Source: Bacteroidales bacterium (GTDB lineage Bacteria > Bacteroidota > Bacteroidia > Bacteroidales > UBA932). Taken from it: a stretch of DNA of 45,578 nucleotides. This document shows positions 22,445 to 31,002 of this stretch, piece by piece. Numbering within the stretch: position 1 is the stretch's first letter; every line of letters begins with the position of its first letter. Location of the stretch: positions 1 to 45,578 of the forward strand of contig JAKSJG010000008.1 of the NCBI GenBank assembly GCA_024398365.1, in the 5' to 3' direction. A program made the position numbers and the translations under genes. The notes under the pieces were generated by a model. That model was not told where the DNA came from, did no database searches, and saw nothing but the letters and a program-made list of their open reading frames with translations.

Positions 22445-24195
22445 TATTTGTATGCTTCGATTGAAAACTCCTTCGGGCGCTTCACCGTTTCCGTGTAGAC
22501 TCGTCCGAAACGGTCCGTAACCTTTATTTCAACAGTGGAGGTCGGAGATGAAGGGACCACCATGAACCAATGCTTGCACGATGACCTGAGATATCCGGAA
22601 TCCGGTATCTCTCCGATATTGTACCTGACAGCCTCATAAGCGATCAGATGAAGAGGATCGTAAATCGAATTTGAAGTCACCGTAAGCGGCTTGCCCTCTT
22701 CCCACGCCTCTATCTTCCACTGAGGTTCATAATCGTAGACGAGAATGAAGAAGCGGTTGTTCTTCCAGTCGGTGGTAAATTTCCACATAGTCTCGTTGAA
22801 ACTTCCAAGATTGGCCGCAGGCATAGCAGGGGCATATTTCTCCGGAGTGATATGGATGCTGTTGAGGTCATATGTGCGGAACTGCTCGGCGCTGTCGCGG
22901 CCGAATGCCTTGTACTGCCAGCTGACGTCGGTGCCGTCCACCTTGAATATGCGGTAACCGGCCGGTGTACCCTCACGGTTGATATTGATTGTCGGATAAT
23001 AGTAGCCCGTCCACCACCAGGTGCCGCAGACCGAGCCGGAGTTGAGCTCAATAAGATTCATGTCGGCCGAATGGTCGGTAGTATAAATCATGTGCGTATG
23101 ACCGGAAAGGACATATGTCCGGCGTCCTCCGAGGGCATCGATGATGGCCTTGCAGCCCGCCTCGTTGCGGTAGTACTCGCCCTTGTAGGTGAAAAGTGGC
23201 GCGTGCATCTGCAGGACGATAATCTTTGACATATCCACGTATAAAAGGTCATTCTTCAGCCATTCAAGCATATACGGTTCGAGCTCGCAAACGTAACTTG
23301 TAGTGCCGTCACCAGGATTGGTGCAGCGGATATTGTCAAGGCATATATAATGGGCCTGACCGATATTGTATGAATAGAATGTCGGACCAATGGCATCCTT
23401 GTAAGCCTTGGAGCACTCGAGTTCGCCGGCCGGGTATGCGCCCTTCTTCCCCTTTGCATGGTCGTGGTTGCCAATGGCGTGGAATATCTGCAGATGGTTG
23501 GGGCTGAATGCGGCATTGACCTCGGCCACATAGTCCGGCAGCATATAATTGTACTGGTACCATTTCGTGTCCCATCCCATATCACCTCCGGTGGCTGCAA
23601 AGATATTCTCCGAAGGATGGGATGTGATATAGGCGTTGATATCGTCCTCGAATGTCGTAAAAATCTTGAGATCGTTGATGCGGTTTGCAAGATGGAGATC
23701 CGTGAAGAAAAGCATCGTATGCCGTGTCTGGTCTCTGTCGCGCAACAGTTCGAAATCGTGCTGTTCGAGGCTGTTCTTCGGGCATTCCGCCCTGGCGAAG
23801 AACATAGGGATAACGCCTTCCGACGGCACTCTGTAGCCGCTCGGGACAGATATTTCCACGAAGCCATACTCCTTTGCGGACTTGAGCTGATAGAGTCCTT
23901 CCGCATCCGTCCTGGTAAAGGCATAGCCGTCTGTGACAACGACATCACTCACCGGCTCTCCCCCGCACCTGACATAACCGTAATACGTCGTTCCCGCTTC
24001 CAGCACGGGCGCTGCTACCGTATCCACCGGCGGCGTGACTACCGTGTCTTTCGGGGACGGAATGCTGTCCCGGCCATCACCCGGCCCCACCTGATCGGCA
24101 GGATCGACCTCCGGCCCGCATGCCACCGCCAGCATTGCCATCATCACAAGCCTCAGCGGCATAAGAGAAGATACTGATTTCACAAAGTGCTTCAT
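22444..24195 (-). CDS. Calcineurin-like metallophosphoesterase lipoprotein
   Basis: A 583-residue lipoprotein. I start it at 24195 because the codons there give a lipoprotein signal (MKHFVKS, hydrophobic core, lipobox LAVAC) and a TAnnTTTG box ends 6 nt upstream; the longer frame lacks a signal. A carboxypeptidase-like beta domain (about 55-125; YYGYVRCGGEPVSDVVVTD) precedes the phosphoesterase core with metal motifs FFTDLHLA, GDMGWD, GNHDHAKG, LQMHAPLF and SGHTHMIY. A C-terminal beta domain (about 435-583) completes the MetallophosN-Metallophos-MetallophosC plan of secreted Bacteroidota enzymes. The substrate is unknown (phosphodiester, nucleotide or phospholipid). It is coupled to the nitroreductase. 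Confidence 0.88.
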   Translation of the reverse strand: MKHFVKSVSSLMPLRLVMMAMLAVACGPEVDPADQVGPGDGRDSIPSPKDTVVTPPVDTVAAPVLEAGTTYYGYVRCGGEPVSDVVVTDGYAFTRTDAEGLYQLKSAKEYGFVEISVPSGYRVPSEGVIPMFFARAECPKNSLEQHDFELLRDRDQTRHTMLFFTDLHLANRINDLKIFTTFEDDINAYITSHPSENIFAATGGDMGWDTKWYQYNYMLPDYVAEVNAAFSPNHLQIFHAIGNHDHAKGKKGAYPAGELECSKAYKDAIGPTFYSYNIGQAHYICLDNIRCTNPGDGTTSYVCELEPYMLEWLKNDLLYVDMSKIIVLQMHAPLFTYKGEYYRNEAGCKAIIDALGGRRTYVLSGHTHMIYTTDHSADMNLIELNSGSVCGTWWWTGYYYPTININREGTPAGYRIFKVDGTDVSWQYKAFGRDSAEQFRTYDLNSIHITPEKYAPAMPAANLGSFNETMWKFTTDWKNNRFFILVYDYEPQWKIEAWEEGKPLTVTSNSIYDPLHLIAYEAVRYNIGEIPDSGYLRSSCKHWFMVVPSSPTSTVEIKVTDRFGRVYTETVKRPKEFSIEAYK

Positions 24196-24201
24196 ATCGC
24201 A

Positions 24202-24209
24202 CAAATATA
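24202..24209 (-). promoter_or_regulatory. -7 box, phosphoesterase gene, near-leaderless
   Basis: Minus-strand TATATTTG ends 6 nt before the chosen ATG at 24195, so the mRNA would begin at or next to the start codon. It supports that start over the longer frame, whose first ATG would precede the promoter. Confidence 0.55.
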
Positions 24210-24345
24210 CCACAAAAAGCCAAATATTGTAATAATCCATCTTCGCCTTGCGGAATTCGCAAACAGTACCAATAACACAATCTTGCCGTTTTGCAACAGA
24301 ATACAGTCGCACCCAGGAAGACACTCCGAAAGGCAGCCGGACGGC

Positions 24346-24702
24346 TCAGAGCGATATATTCAGGCCGGCGCCGAGGACGTGTTCGGCCGTGCCGGTGACG
24401 AAGGCGAGGCCGCAATGCTTCACCTCATCCCGGTACTGCTTGTAATCATAACAGACTCCGGCACTCAGCCAATCAGTGAACCTGTATCCGAGAGTCGGAC
24501 GCAGGTACCAGAAATCCAGGTCGCTCCAGCCGTTCTTGCAACGGTATTCCGCACGCAGCGAGGTATAAAAACCGCCGCCAAGATTTTTGCTCAGTTGGAT
24601 ATCGCCCCAGCCGCCGAAATCATCCGCCCGCCCGGCATCCTGCGCCAGGGCGGAGAAACCGAGCATGGATGCAAAGACAGCTGCAGCGATACGGCGCATC
24701 AT
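24346..24702 (-). CDS. Short DUF2490-like protein, possibly truncated
   Basis: A 118-residue protein with a signal peptide (about 1-21, cleaved after SALAQ) and beta-barrel-like strands (WGDIQLSKNLGGGFYTSLRAE, DLDFWYLRPTLGYRFTDWLS). It resembles the N-terminal half of DUF2490 proteins, usually about 200-240 residues, and ends after an apparently incomplete set of strands. The next codons past the stop encode nothing similar, so this is a truncated or miniature member. ATGATG at 24697-24702 leaves two possible starts; the first overlaps the batD/E stop by 4 nt (ATGA). It is the last gene of the Bat operon. Confidence 0.65.
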   Translation of the reverse strand: MMRRIAAAVFASMLGFSALAQDAGRADDFGGWGDIQLSKNLGGGFYTSLRAEYRCKNGWSDLDFWYLRPTLGYRFTDWLSAGVCYDYKQYRDEVKHCGLAFVTGTAEHVLGAGLNISL

Positions 24703-27308
24703 ATCTTCCCTATTTCAGATGTCTCCACCCAGCCCTGACGGCCGTCGGAGAGTTCAATCTGGGTCCAGCTGCCAAGTTCATCAAGCAGAGACACCACCGT
24801 GCCTTCGTGCAGCACGAAGAGGGATTTTCCGGCATCGCCCGGAGAACTCTTGACGGAAGATACAGGCTGTATGATCACGGCCTCGTTGCATGCGCGGGCA
24901 TCCTTCCTCTCGCTGAGGCTGAAGGCCAGTCCGGCCACGGCCAGAACGAAGGTGACGCAGGCAGATATGAAGGCTGTCTTTCTGAGATTTTCAGATGAAG
25001 CGAACTTGAATGTCAGCAGCAGAGCCACTGTCAGCAGTGCGAATACCAGAGTGAGCACCGCCCATCCGTCAGGAGAAGCGAGATACTTTATCCGGCGGGC
25101 CCAGGTGACAAGGATGAAATCAGGGATGACATCGATCTTGTCCATGGACATCTGCTGAGCCATCTCAAGATTGTTTGCCGCATCCTTGTGTGAAGGGTTG
25201 AGCTTGAGACACTTCTTGTAGTACAGTATGGCCTGGGCGTTTTCACCGAGCTTGTAGTGGGCATTCGCTGTATTGTAATAGAGTTCCGGGGAGACGAGTC
25301 CCTGCTGCTCGAGGGCCTTGTATGACCTGAGGGCGGCGGCATAATCGCCGGACACATAAGAGTCTGCAGCTGATTTCCATACTTCGGAAACGCTCGCGGC
25401 AGATGCTCCGAAAGCCGAAGTGCAGAGTATCAGGAGGGAAACGACAGCCATTCCGGCCGCCTTGGAATAGTTCTTCTTCACCTTGCCATCAATTTCAGAA
25501 ATGACGTTAATTGCTTCGTTGTAGAGGTTTTCCATAGCTGTGTGTCCGGCATCCGGGGCGTATCTTGCAAATTCGCAGGCATCCAGGATGGCCGTCAGGC
25601 GGGAGTTGAGCTGCTCGTCAACGCCACGTTCCGCAAGCTTTTCGGAGATATTGTCCTTGGAAAGGTCAGATGCCGGGATGGCGAGCTTGTCGGACACATA
25701 TCCGAGGACAGCCTTGTGGAGCTCCTCGTAATATGCTGTAGGCAGGTTGCGTGACAGATAGTCTCCGGCCTGCTTCAGACGGGCGCGGGCCATCTTGTTG
25801 GCACGGCGGTTCCTGTTGCCGACCACGTCACTGCGGCGCGCGATGACAGACCTCAGCGCGAGCGACAATATGAAGAAGAGGGCCACTATCAGCGCCAGGA
25901 GGCCCCAGAAGAGAGGCGAGCCGGCGAAGAACACTCCTTCCTTGCGGAATGAAGGGATATCCTTGTGTATGAAGCGTATGTCTTCGGAGATATTCTTGAC
26001 ATCCTGACGGTTGACGCCAGGCATCACAACTCCGCCGCCATCGATTTCCTCACCCTTGGCAATGTCAAGGTGTATCGGTTGTGACCTCAGGGTAACGTAT
26101 TTGCCCTTTGAGATATCGTAGTATGAATACTCGACAGGCTCGATGTCAAACGAGCCGTGGCTGCGCGGAATGAAAGGCAGCTCGAACGTACGCGTGCCGG
26201 AAGTGCCGTCGTATGAGAAATTGTCGGACACCTTGGTGTCATACAGTTCGAAGTCAGGAGGCAGATTGATCACAGGAGGCTCGAGCATGGAAATATTGCC
26301 CTTGCCTGACACCTTCACGATGAGGGAAGCCGCCTCGTGGGACTTGAGATTGTCCTGGCTGAGCTTGACATCAAGGGTATAATTGCCGACTCCGCCAGCG
26401 AAACTGGCAGGAGCACCTGCAGGAAGGGAATTGACCTTCACCGTAACAGGGGAAGTGGTCAGACGCTTGCGTACTGTCTCGTAGGAATCGAAGAAGCTGT
26501 CAAAGATGGACCTCGGAGCCGCGCTTGTCATGATGCGGACCTGGCAGACCATCTCTGCCGGATCTATCTTGAGCGTGCCGGACTGCTGAGGGATGAGCAT
26601 ATATCTGCGCAGCAGGGCGGAATTGTATATGGTGCCGTTGACATTCTCCCTTGAGAACTCTATGTTCTGAGGGGACTCTATCTCCTTGCTCCAGAAACCG
26701 TCGAATGTCGGGAAATGCACATCCTCGAATCCCGCTATGTCAGCCCTGGTGTAAAGCTTGAGAGTGGCTGTGGTCGGTTCGCCCTTGACGAGGTTGGTCT
26801 TGCCCAGATAAAGCCTGAGGAATATGTCGCCGCTGCTCACAGTGCCTGAAGGAGCGGCTGCATAAGCCTGGTTGTCCGGCTGCTGCTGACGGCTCTGACG
26901 GCTCTGTGCCGGAGCCTGTGCATCCGGTGTACTCTCCCCTTCCACCACTTCGATGGTGAACTGGTGGGAAGAACAGCTATTGTGATCCACTTCGGCTGTC
27001 GCTGCCGGCAGGGTGAACTTGCCGGTACCCCTGGCCTGCATTACGTAGGTGACAGTGGCCTGATAGCTTGAAGTGCGCTTGCCGTTGATGATACTGGTGC
27101 TCGACATCGACCCTGACTGAGGTCCCCAGATGATTGTGAAATCCTGGCTGCCCGGCCAGTTGAAATCCGACATCTTGCCGTCCGCCGTAAATACTATGCG
27201 GAATGTCTCGTCGGCTGTGACAACTCTCGGTGCCTCAACTGTCAATGAGTTCTGGGCAAATGACGTCATGGCGCCCAGAAGCAGCAATAGAGTACAAATA
27301 CGCTTCAT
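24699..27308 (-). CDS. batD: BatD-BatE fusion (BatD, TPR, SH3)
   Basis: An 869-residue protein. Residues 1-18 are a signal peptide and the BatD region runs to about 600, with Ig-like beta domains (SLTVEAPRVVTADETFRIVF; VKVSGKGNISMLEPPVINLP) and a helix at about 475-500. A second signal-like hydrophobic segment (about 617-640, AAGMAVVSLLILCTSAFGAS) then begins what is normally a separate gene: a TPR domain (about 645-725; LYYNTANAHYKLGENAQAIL), two helices, and a C-terminal bacterial SH3 domain (about 805-865; EGTVVSLLDELGSWTQIELS). That second half matches BatE. Bat proteins form envelope complexes linked to aerotolerance and stress. It is 7 bp after batC. Confidence 0.87.
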   Translation of the reverse strand: MKRICTLLLLLGAMTSFAQNSLTVEAPRVVTADETFRIVFTADGKMSDFNWPGSQDFTIIWGPQSGSMSSTSIINGKRTSSYQATVTYVMQARGTGKFTLPAATAEVDHNSCSSHQFTIEVVEGESTPDAQAPAQSRQSRQQQPDNQAYAAAPSGTVSSGDIFLRLYLGKTNLVKGEPTTATLKLYTRADIAGFEDVHFPTFDGFWSKEIESPQNIEFSRENVNGTIYNSALLRRYMLIPQQSGTLKIDPAEMVCQVRIMTSAAPRSIFDSFFDSYETVRKRLTTSPVTVKVNSLPAGAPASFAGGVGNYTLDVKLSQDNLKSHEAASLIVKVSGKGNISMLEPPVINLPPDFELYDTKVSDNFSYDGTSGTRTFELPFIPRSHGSFDIEPVEYSYYDISKGKYVTLRSQPIHLDIAKGEEIDGGGVVMPGVNRQDVKNISEDIRFIHKDIPSFRKEGVFFAGSPLFWGLLALIVALFFILSLALRSVIARRSDVVGNRNRRANKMARARLKQAGDYLSRNLPTAYYEELHKAVLGYVSDKLAIPASDLSKDNISEKLAERGVDEQLNSRLTAILDACEFARYAPDAGHTAMENLYNEAINVISEIDGKVKKNYSKAAGMAVVSLLILCTSAFGASAASVSEVWKSAADSYVSGDYAAALRSYKALEQQGLVSPELYYNTANAHYKLGENAQAILYYKKCLKLNPSHKDAANNLEMAQQMSMDKIDVIPDFILVTWARRIKYLASPDGWAVLTLVFALLTVALLLTFKFASSENLRKTAFISACVTFVLAVAGLAFSLSERKDARACNEAVIIQPVSSVKSSPGDAGKSLFVLHEGTVVSLLDELGSWTQIELSDGRQGWVETSEIGKI

Positions 27309-27315
27309 ATATGCT

Positions 27316-28053
27316 TTACCAATTCTTTTCCTTCTGTTTGGACATCATCTCCAGGGCCTTCGCCTTCTTGACCTTGTCCTGGGTCTCCTTTTCTTTGGCC
27401 TGGATGGCCTGTAGTATAGGCTGGGCGTCCTGCTGGCTCATCTTCGGCTGCTGGCCACCCTTAGGGTTCTGGTTCTGATCTTTGTTTTGATCCTGGTTCT
27501 GGTCCTGGTTCTGATCTTTGTTCTGATCCTTATTTTGGTCCTTGTTCTGGTCCTTGTTCTGGTCCTGATTCTGGTCCTTGTTTTGATCCTGGTTCTGATC
27601 CTGGTTCTGATCCTGGTTCTGCTGGTTCTCCAGCATCTTCTTGGCATAAGCAAGATTTGCCTTGGTCTCCATATCCCCGGGATTGAGTTTCAACGCTGTC
27701 TTGAATGCCTCGACAGCCACCTGCCAGTTGCGCTGCTGGAGCATCGAATTGCCGGCATTGTGGAAGACTCTGGCGGCATTCGCAGGACTTATGGCACCCT
27801 TCATTGCAGCGGAATAAGCTTTGTCCGCCTCCGCGAAGTTGCCCATGCGGTAATATGTGTTGGCCAGGTTGTACTGTGCCGTGGCAGATGTCGAATCGGC
27901 CAGAAGGGCCTTCTTGTAGGATATCTCCGACTCCTCGTATTTCTCCTTGCGGAACTCCTTGTTGCCCTTGCGTACAGGCTTGCGGTCAGTCTGTGCGTAG
28001 GACAGCGCCGAAAGCGTGCAGAGTATGACCAGTATGCTGATTATGCGTTTCAT
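27316..28053 (-). CDS. batC: BatC: TPR protein with DQN repeat
   Basis: A 245-residue protein with a signal peptide (about 1-20) and TPR repeats (about 30-135; ATAQYNLANTYYRMGNFAEA). A low-complexity stretch made of twelve tetrapeptides DQN(Q/K) covers about 145-192. A conserved-looking lysine-rich tail ends the protein (IQAKEKETQDKVKKAKALE). BatC interacts with the VWA proteins of the Bat system in studied species. It overlaps batB by 4 nt (ATGA). Confidence 0.88.
   Translation of the reverse strand: MKRIISILVILCTLSALSYAQTDRKPVRKGNKEFRKEKYEESEISYKKALLADSTSATAQYNLANTYYRMGNFAEADKAYSAAMKGAISPANAARVFHNAGNSMLQQRNWQVAVEAFKTALKLNPGDMETKANLAYAKKMLENQQNQDQNQDQNQDQNKDQNQDQNKDQNKDQNKDQNKDQNQDQNQDQNKDQNQNPKGGQQPKMSQQDAQPILQAIQAKEKETQDKVKKAKALEMMSKQKEKNW
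27474..27620. repeat. 12-bp coding minisatellite in batC
   Basis: About twelve 12-bp units encode DQNQ or DQNK. Third-base and Gln/Lys-codon differences between units show the array is not brand-new, but its unit length (a multiple of three) allows in-frame length change. The antisense strand gives a spurious Leu/Val repeat frame. Confidence 0.85.
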
Positions 28054-29063
28054 TTCCCCTCCTTTTTGAAAAGCTGTCTCCTGTTGCGCACCTGAGGTAT
28101 CACGGCCTCAAGTATCAGGAAGAACAGTGCGATTGCAAAGAAATACATATACTGCTCGTCGTAATCCTCGAATACCATGGAGCTGAACTTCTCTTCGTCC
28201 ATGCTGCGGATATTGTCAATGATTGGGTTGAGACCGAATTCGCTGTTGCCGGCGCGTACATATTCGCCGCCTGCGGTGGCGGCAATGTCGCGGAGTATCT
28301 GCTCATCGAGTCTGGACACCACTATGTTGCCGTCCCTGTCCTTGAGCAGCTCGCCGCCGACCGGAATAGGCTTGCCTTCAGCCGAGCCCACGCCTATGCA
28401 GTAGATGCGTATCCCCTCCTCAGCCACGCTCCTGGCCACTTCCAGCACTTCGCCTTCGTGGTCCTCGCCGTCGGTGATGAGGATGATGGCGCGGCTCTTC
28501 TGACTCTGGCTGCTGAAGCTGCGCGCGCATGTGGTGATGGCTTCGGCCAGCGCAGTGCCCTGCACCGGAACAGAAGCGGTATTGATGGTATTGAGGAAAA
28601 GCTTTGCGGATACGTAGTCCGTGGTGATAGGCAGCTGCACATACGCCTGGCCGGCGAATACCACCAGTCCTATGCGGTCGCCGGACAGTTTGTCCGCCAG
28701 ACGCGAGATGGCAAGCTTGGAGCGCTCCAGCCTGTTAGGCGAATAGTCCTCCGCCAGCATGGAGTTGGACACGTCGAGCGCCACCATGATCTCCACGCCC
28801 TTGCTCTCATGCTCCTTGAGACGTGCGCCCATCTGAGGACGCGCAAGTCCTATTACAAAGAAAAGCCATGCGAGAGCCAGGATCGTCACTTTGAGCCAGC
28901 CCTTGGCAGTCGAAGCATCAGGCATCAGGGCTGAAACGAGCGCCGGGTCACCGAACTTGGCGATGCGCTTCCTCCTGATGCGGAGAACAAGCGCATAAGC
29001 CACAAACAGCAGTGGAATCACCAGCAGCAGAAACAGATATGCAGGTTGTGCAAGATATAACAT
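28050..29063 (-). CDS. batB: BatB: VWA-domain membrane protein
   Basis: A 337-residue protein with two N-terminal helices (about 6-28, 56-76), a von Willebrand A domain with MIDAS motif D97-V-S99-N-S101 (MVALDVSNSM), later metal residues in the VQGTALAEA and ITDGEDHEGE motifs, and a C-terminal helix (about 305-325). The VWA domain faces the periplasm. It is the close relative of the preceding BatA. Confidence 0.93.
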   Translation of the reverse strand: MLYLAQPAYLFLLLVIPLLFVAYALVLRIRRKRIAKFGDPALVSALMPDASTAKGWLKVTILALAWLFFVIGLARPQMGARLKEHESKGVEIMVALDVSNSMLAEDYSPNRLERSKLAISRLADKLSGDRIGLVVFAGQAYVQLPITTDYVSAKLFLNTINTASVPVQGTALAEAITTCARSFSSQSQKSRAIILITDGEDHEGEVLEVARSVAEEGIRIYCIGVGSAEGKPIPVGGELLKDRDGNIVVSRLDEQILRDIAATAGGEYVRAGNSEFGLNPIIDNIRSMDEEKFSSMVFEDYDEQYMYFFAIALFFLILEAVIPQVRNRRQLFKKEGK

Positions 29064-29064
29064 A

Positions 29065-30054
29065 CTACGGTAACCTCCTGATTACAAAAAATCTCAAAAC
29101 AATCTCAAGAAGCAGCGATATGAGCGCCACAAGCGCGAATGCCATGAATTTCTCGGAATAGACCGGGAAGCTCTCGACCGTTGTGCGGCTCTTCTCCATA
29201 TCGTTGATCTCGTCGTATATCTCCATGAGCTTGGTATTGTCCGTCGCACGGAAATACTTGCCGCCCGTCTGGGAGGCGATGTCCTTCAGCAGAGGCTCGT
29301 CTATCTCCACCTGAACCTGCTGGAGCTCCACGCCCCACGGAGTCATCACAGGATAAGGAGCCGTGCCCATCGCACCGACACCTATCGTATAGACCCTTAT
29401 GTCGTAAGCCTTGGCTATCTCCGCAGCCATCATAGGTGAGATCTCACCGGTGTTGTTGACACCGTCGGTAAGCAGTATGACCACCTTGCTCTTGGCATCG
29501 GAGTCCTTGAGTCGTGCCACTGCCGTGCCGAGGCCGTTGCCTATTGCCGTACCGTCCTCGATAAGGCCGGTCTCAATCTCTTTCATGAGGTTGATGAGGG
29601 TCGGACGGTCGGTGGTTAGAGGGCATTGGGTGAAGCTTTCGCCCGCGAATACCGCAATACCCATCCTGTCGGCAGGACGGCTTGCTATGAACTCCACAGC
29701 TATATCCTTGGCTGCGCCGATGCGGTCCGGACTGAAATCACGGGCAAGCATTGACGTGGAAACGTCCATCGCCAGCATGATGTCTATACCCTCGGTATCG
29801 ATTTTCTCAAGGTCAGAGGATGACCTTGGACGCGCTATCGCGAAAATGAGTGCCGCTATCGCCAGTGAGCGCAGCGCGAAAGGCAGATGCCTGACCCAGG
29901 TGAAATGCCTTCCACCCCTGCCCTTCCACGGAGCCGTGGAGGACACGTTGATGGCAGCGCGGCGGCCCTTGAACTGACGCCACACATACCAGCCGATGAA
30001 AGGTATCAGCAGGAGAAGCAGAAACAGAAGTTTGGGATATTCAAAAAACATCAC
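29065..30054 (-). CDS. batA: BatA: VWA-domain membrane protein
   Basis: A 329-residue protein of the same plan as BatB: helices at about 8-26 and 58-76, MIDAS D97-V-S99-T-S101 (MLAMDVSTSM), DGTAIGNGLG, LLTDGVNNTGE, and a C-terminal helix (about 305-325). It overlaps the DUF4381-like gene by 4 nt and ends 1 bp before batB. With BatB and the MoxR ATPase it likely forms an envelope chaperone-like complex. Confidence 0.93.
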   Translation of the reverse strand: MMFFEYPKLLFLLLLLIPFIGWYVWRQFKGRRAAINVSSTAPWKGRGGRHFTWVRHLPFALRSLAIAALIFAIARPRSSSDLEKIDTEGIDIMLAMDVSTSMLARDFSPDRIGAAKDIAVEFIASRPADRMGIAVFAGESFTQCPLTTDRPTLINLMKEIETGLIEDGTAIGNGLGTAVARLKDSDAKSKVVILLTDGVNNTGEISPMMAAEIAKAYDIRVYTIGVGAMGTAPYPVMTPWGVELQQVQVEIDEPLLKDIASQTGGKYFRATDNTKLMEIYDEINDMEKSRTTVESFPVYSEKFMAFALVALISLLLEIVLRFFVIRRLP

Positions 30055-30995
30055 TTGTCCTCCTTTTCATCCTCAAGCTGCTGCAGGAAGGTCGAATTAA
30101 CGAAACGCACTGCAGTAGGGATGGCATTTTCATTCTCCAGATCGGAAGCCGAATGCTTCGCGAATTTGACATAGTCCGCAGTGGAGAGCAGATCCTTGAC
30201 CTCATCCATCAGACGCGGGTCGATATCCCTGCCCTTCAGGCTGTCCATGATCTCGGCTGTGGTCTGCTCCATTGCCGGGAAGTCGTAACGGCCGGCCATA
30301 TACTGGCGCAGCACGTCGGTCACGGCTGTATAGAACTGCTTCTGACGGTTGTTCTGCCAGAGCTTCTGGCCGCGTATCTTCTCCAGGTCGCGCAAAGCCA
30401 CCACATGAGGCGGATCCACCTGCCTGCTTCTGCCGAAGAAGTCCTTGTTGTTGCGGCGGTTGACGATATACCTCACCACGAACCACACAAGAGCTGCTAC
30501 GGCGAATACGAGGAGCACCCACGGAAAGACTTCGCGGAATGTCACCGGATAGGTGATCTGCCCCTTGATGTCGTAAGGCTGGAAAGTGGCCGTGTCGACA
30601 GGTATGGTGTTGACCTCGAGCACTGGTCCCTCGAACACGAGTGTGTCCGCATGTCCCTTCTCCACCATCACCACCGCAAGGGGCGGCATGTGGAAGCTTC
30701 CGCTGTCAAACGATGTGACGACCATCCTGCCTTCCATGCTGAGCTTGCCCTTCTTCGCGGAGATGGTGTCAATATGGAATGGAATGATGGTCTCAATACC
30801 GGGAGCGACAGGTTCCTCAGGTGGGAAGAATGCGGCTGTCTGGCCCTCATTGACCGTGACAGGCACGCTCCAGAGCACCTGGTCGCCTATGAGTATGGAA
30901 TCTCTGTCCAGGCGGCTCCTCCTGCCGGCATCCTGAGCCGGAAGTATTATGCACGCCGCAAAAAGCGCAGAGATGAATGTCAATAATCTTTTCAT
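30051..30995 (-). CDS. DUF4381-like protein of the Bat operon
   Basis: A 314-residue protein with a signal peptide (about 1-20), a periplasmic beta-rich domain (about 22-160; VPVTVNEGQTAAFFPPEEPV), one helix (about 167-190, VFPWVLLVFAVAALVWFVVR) and a cytoplasmic helical domain (about 205-314; QKQFYTAVTDVLRQYMAGRY). DUF4381-type proteins typically lie between DUF58 and batA in such operons, as here. Exact function unknown. It lies 7 bp after the DUF58 gene. Confidence 0.82.
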   Translation of the reverse strand: MKRLLTFISALFAACIILPAQDAGRRSRLDRDSILIGDQVLWSVPVTVNEGQTAAFFPPEEPVAPGIETIIPFHIDTISAKKGKLSMEGRMVVTSFDSGSFHMPPLAVVMVEKGHADTLVFEGPVLEVNTIPVDTATFQPYDIKGQITYPVTFREVFPWVLLVFAVAALVWFVVRYIVNRRNNKDFFGRSRQVDPPHVVALRDLEKIRGQKLWQNNRQKQFYTAVTDVLRQYMAGRYDFPAMEQTTAEIMDSLKGRDIDPRLMDEVKDLLSTADYVKFAKHSASDLENENAIPTAVRFVNSTFLQQLEDEKEDK

Positions 30996-31002
30996 TTATG
31001 AG

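Noticed and set aside
24196-24324. A 43-codon N-terminal extension of the phosphoesterase
   Set aside because: It lies upstream of the predicted promoter and hides the lipoprotein signal that begins at 24195.
27487-28095. A 202-codon plus-strand frame with long Leu/Val repeats, resembling a membrane protein
   Set aside because: It is the antisense of the batC DQN repeat, which itself gives a sensible TPR protein in a conserved operon.
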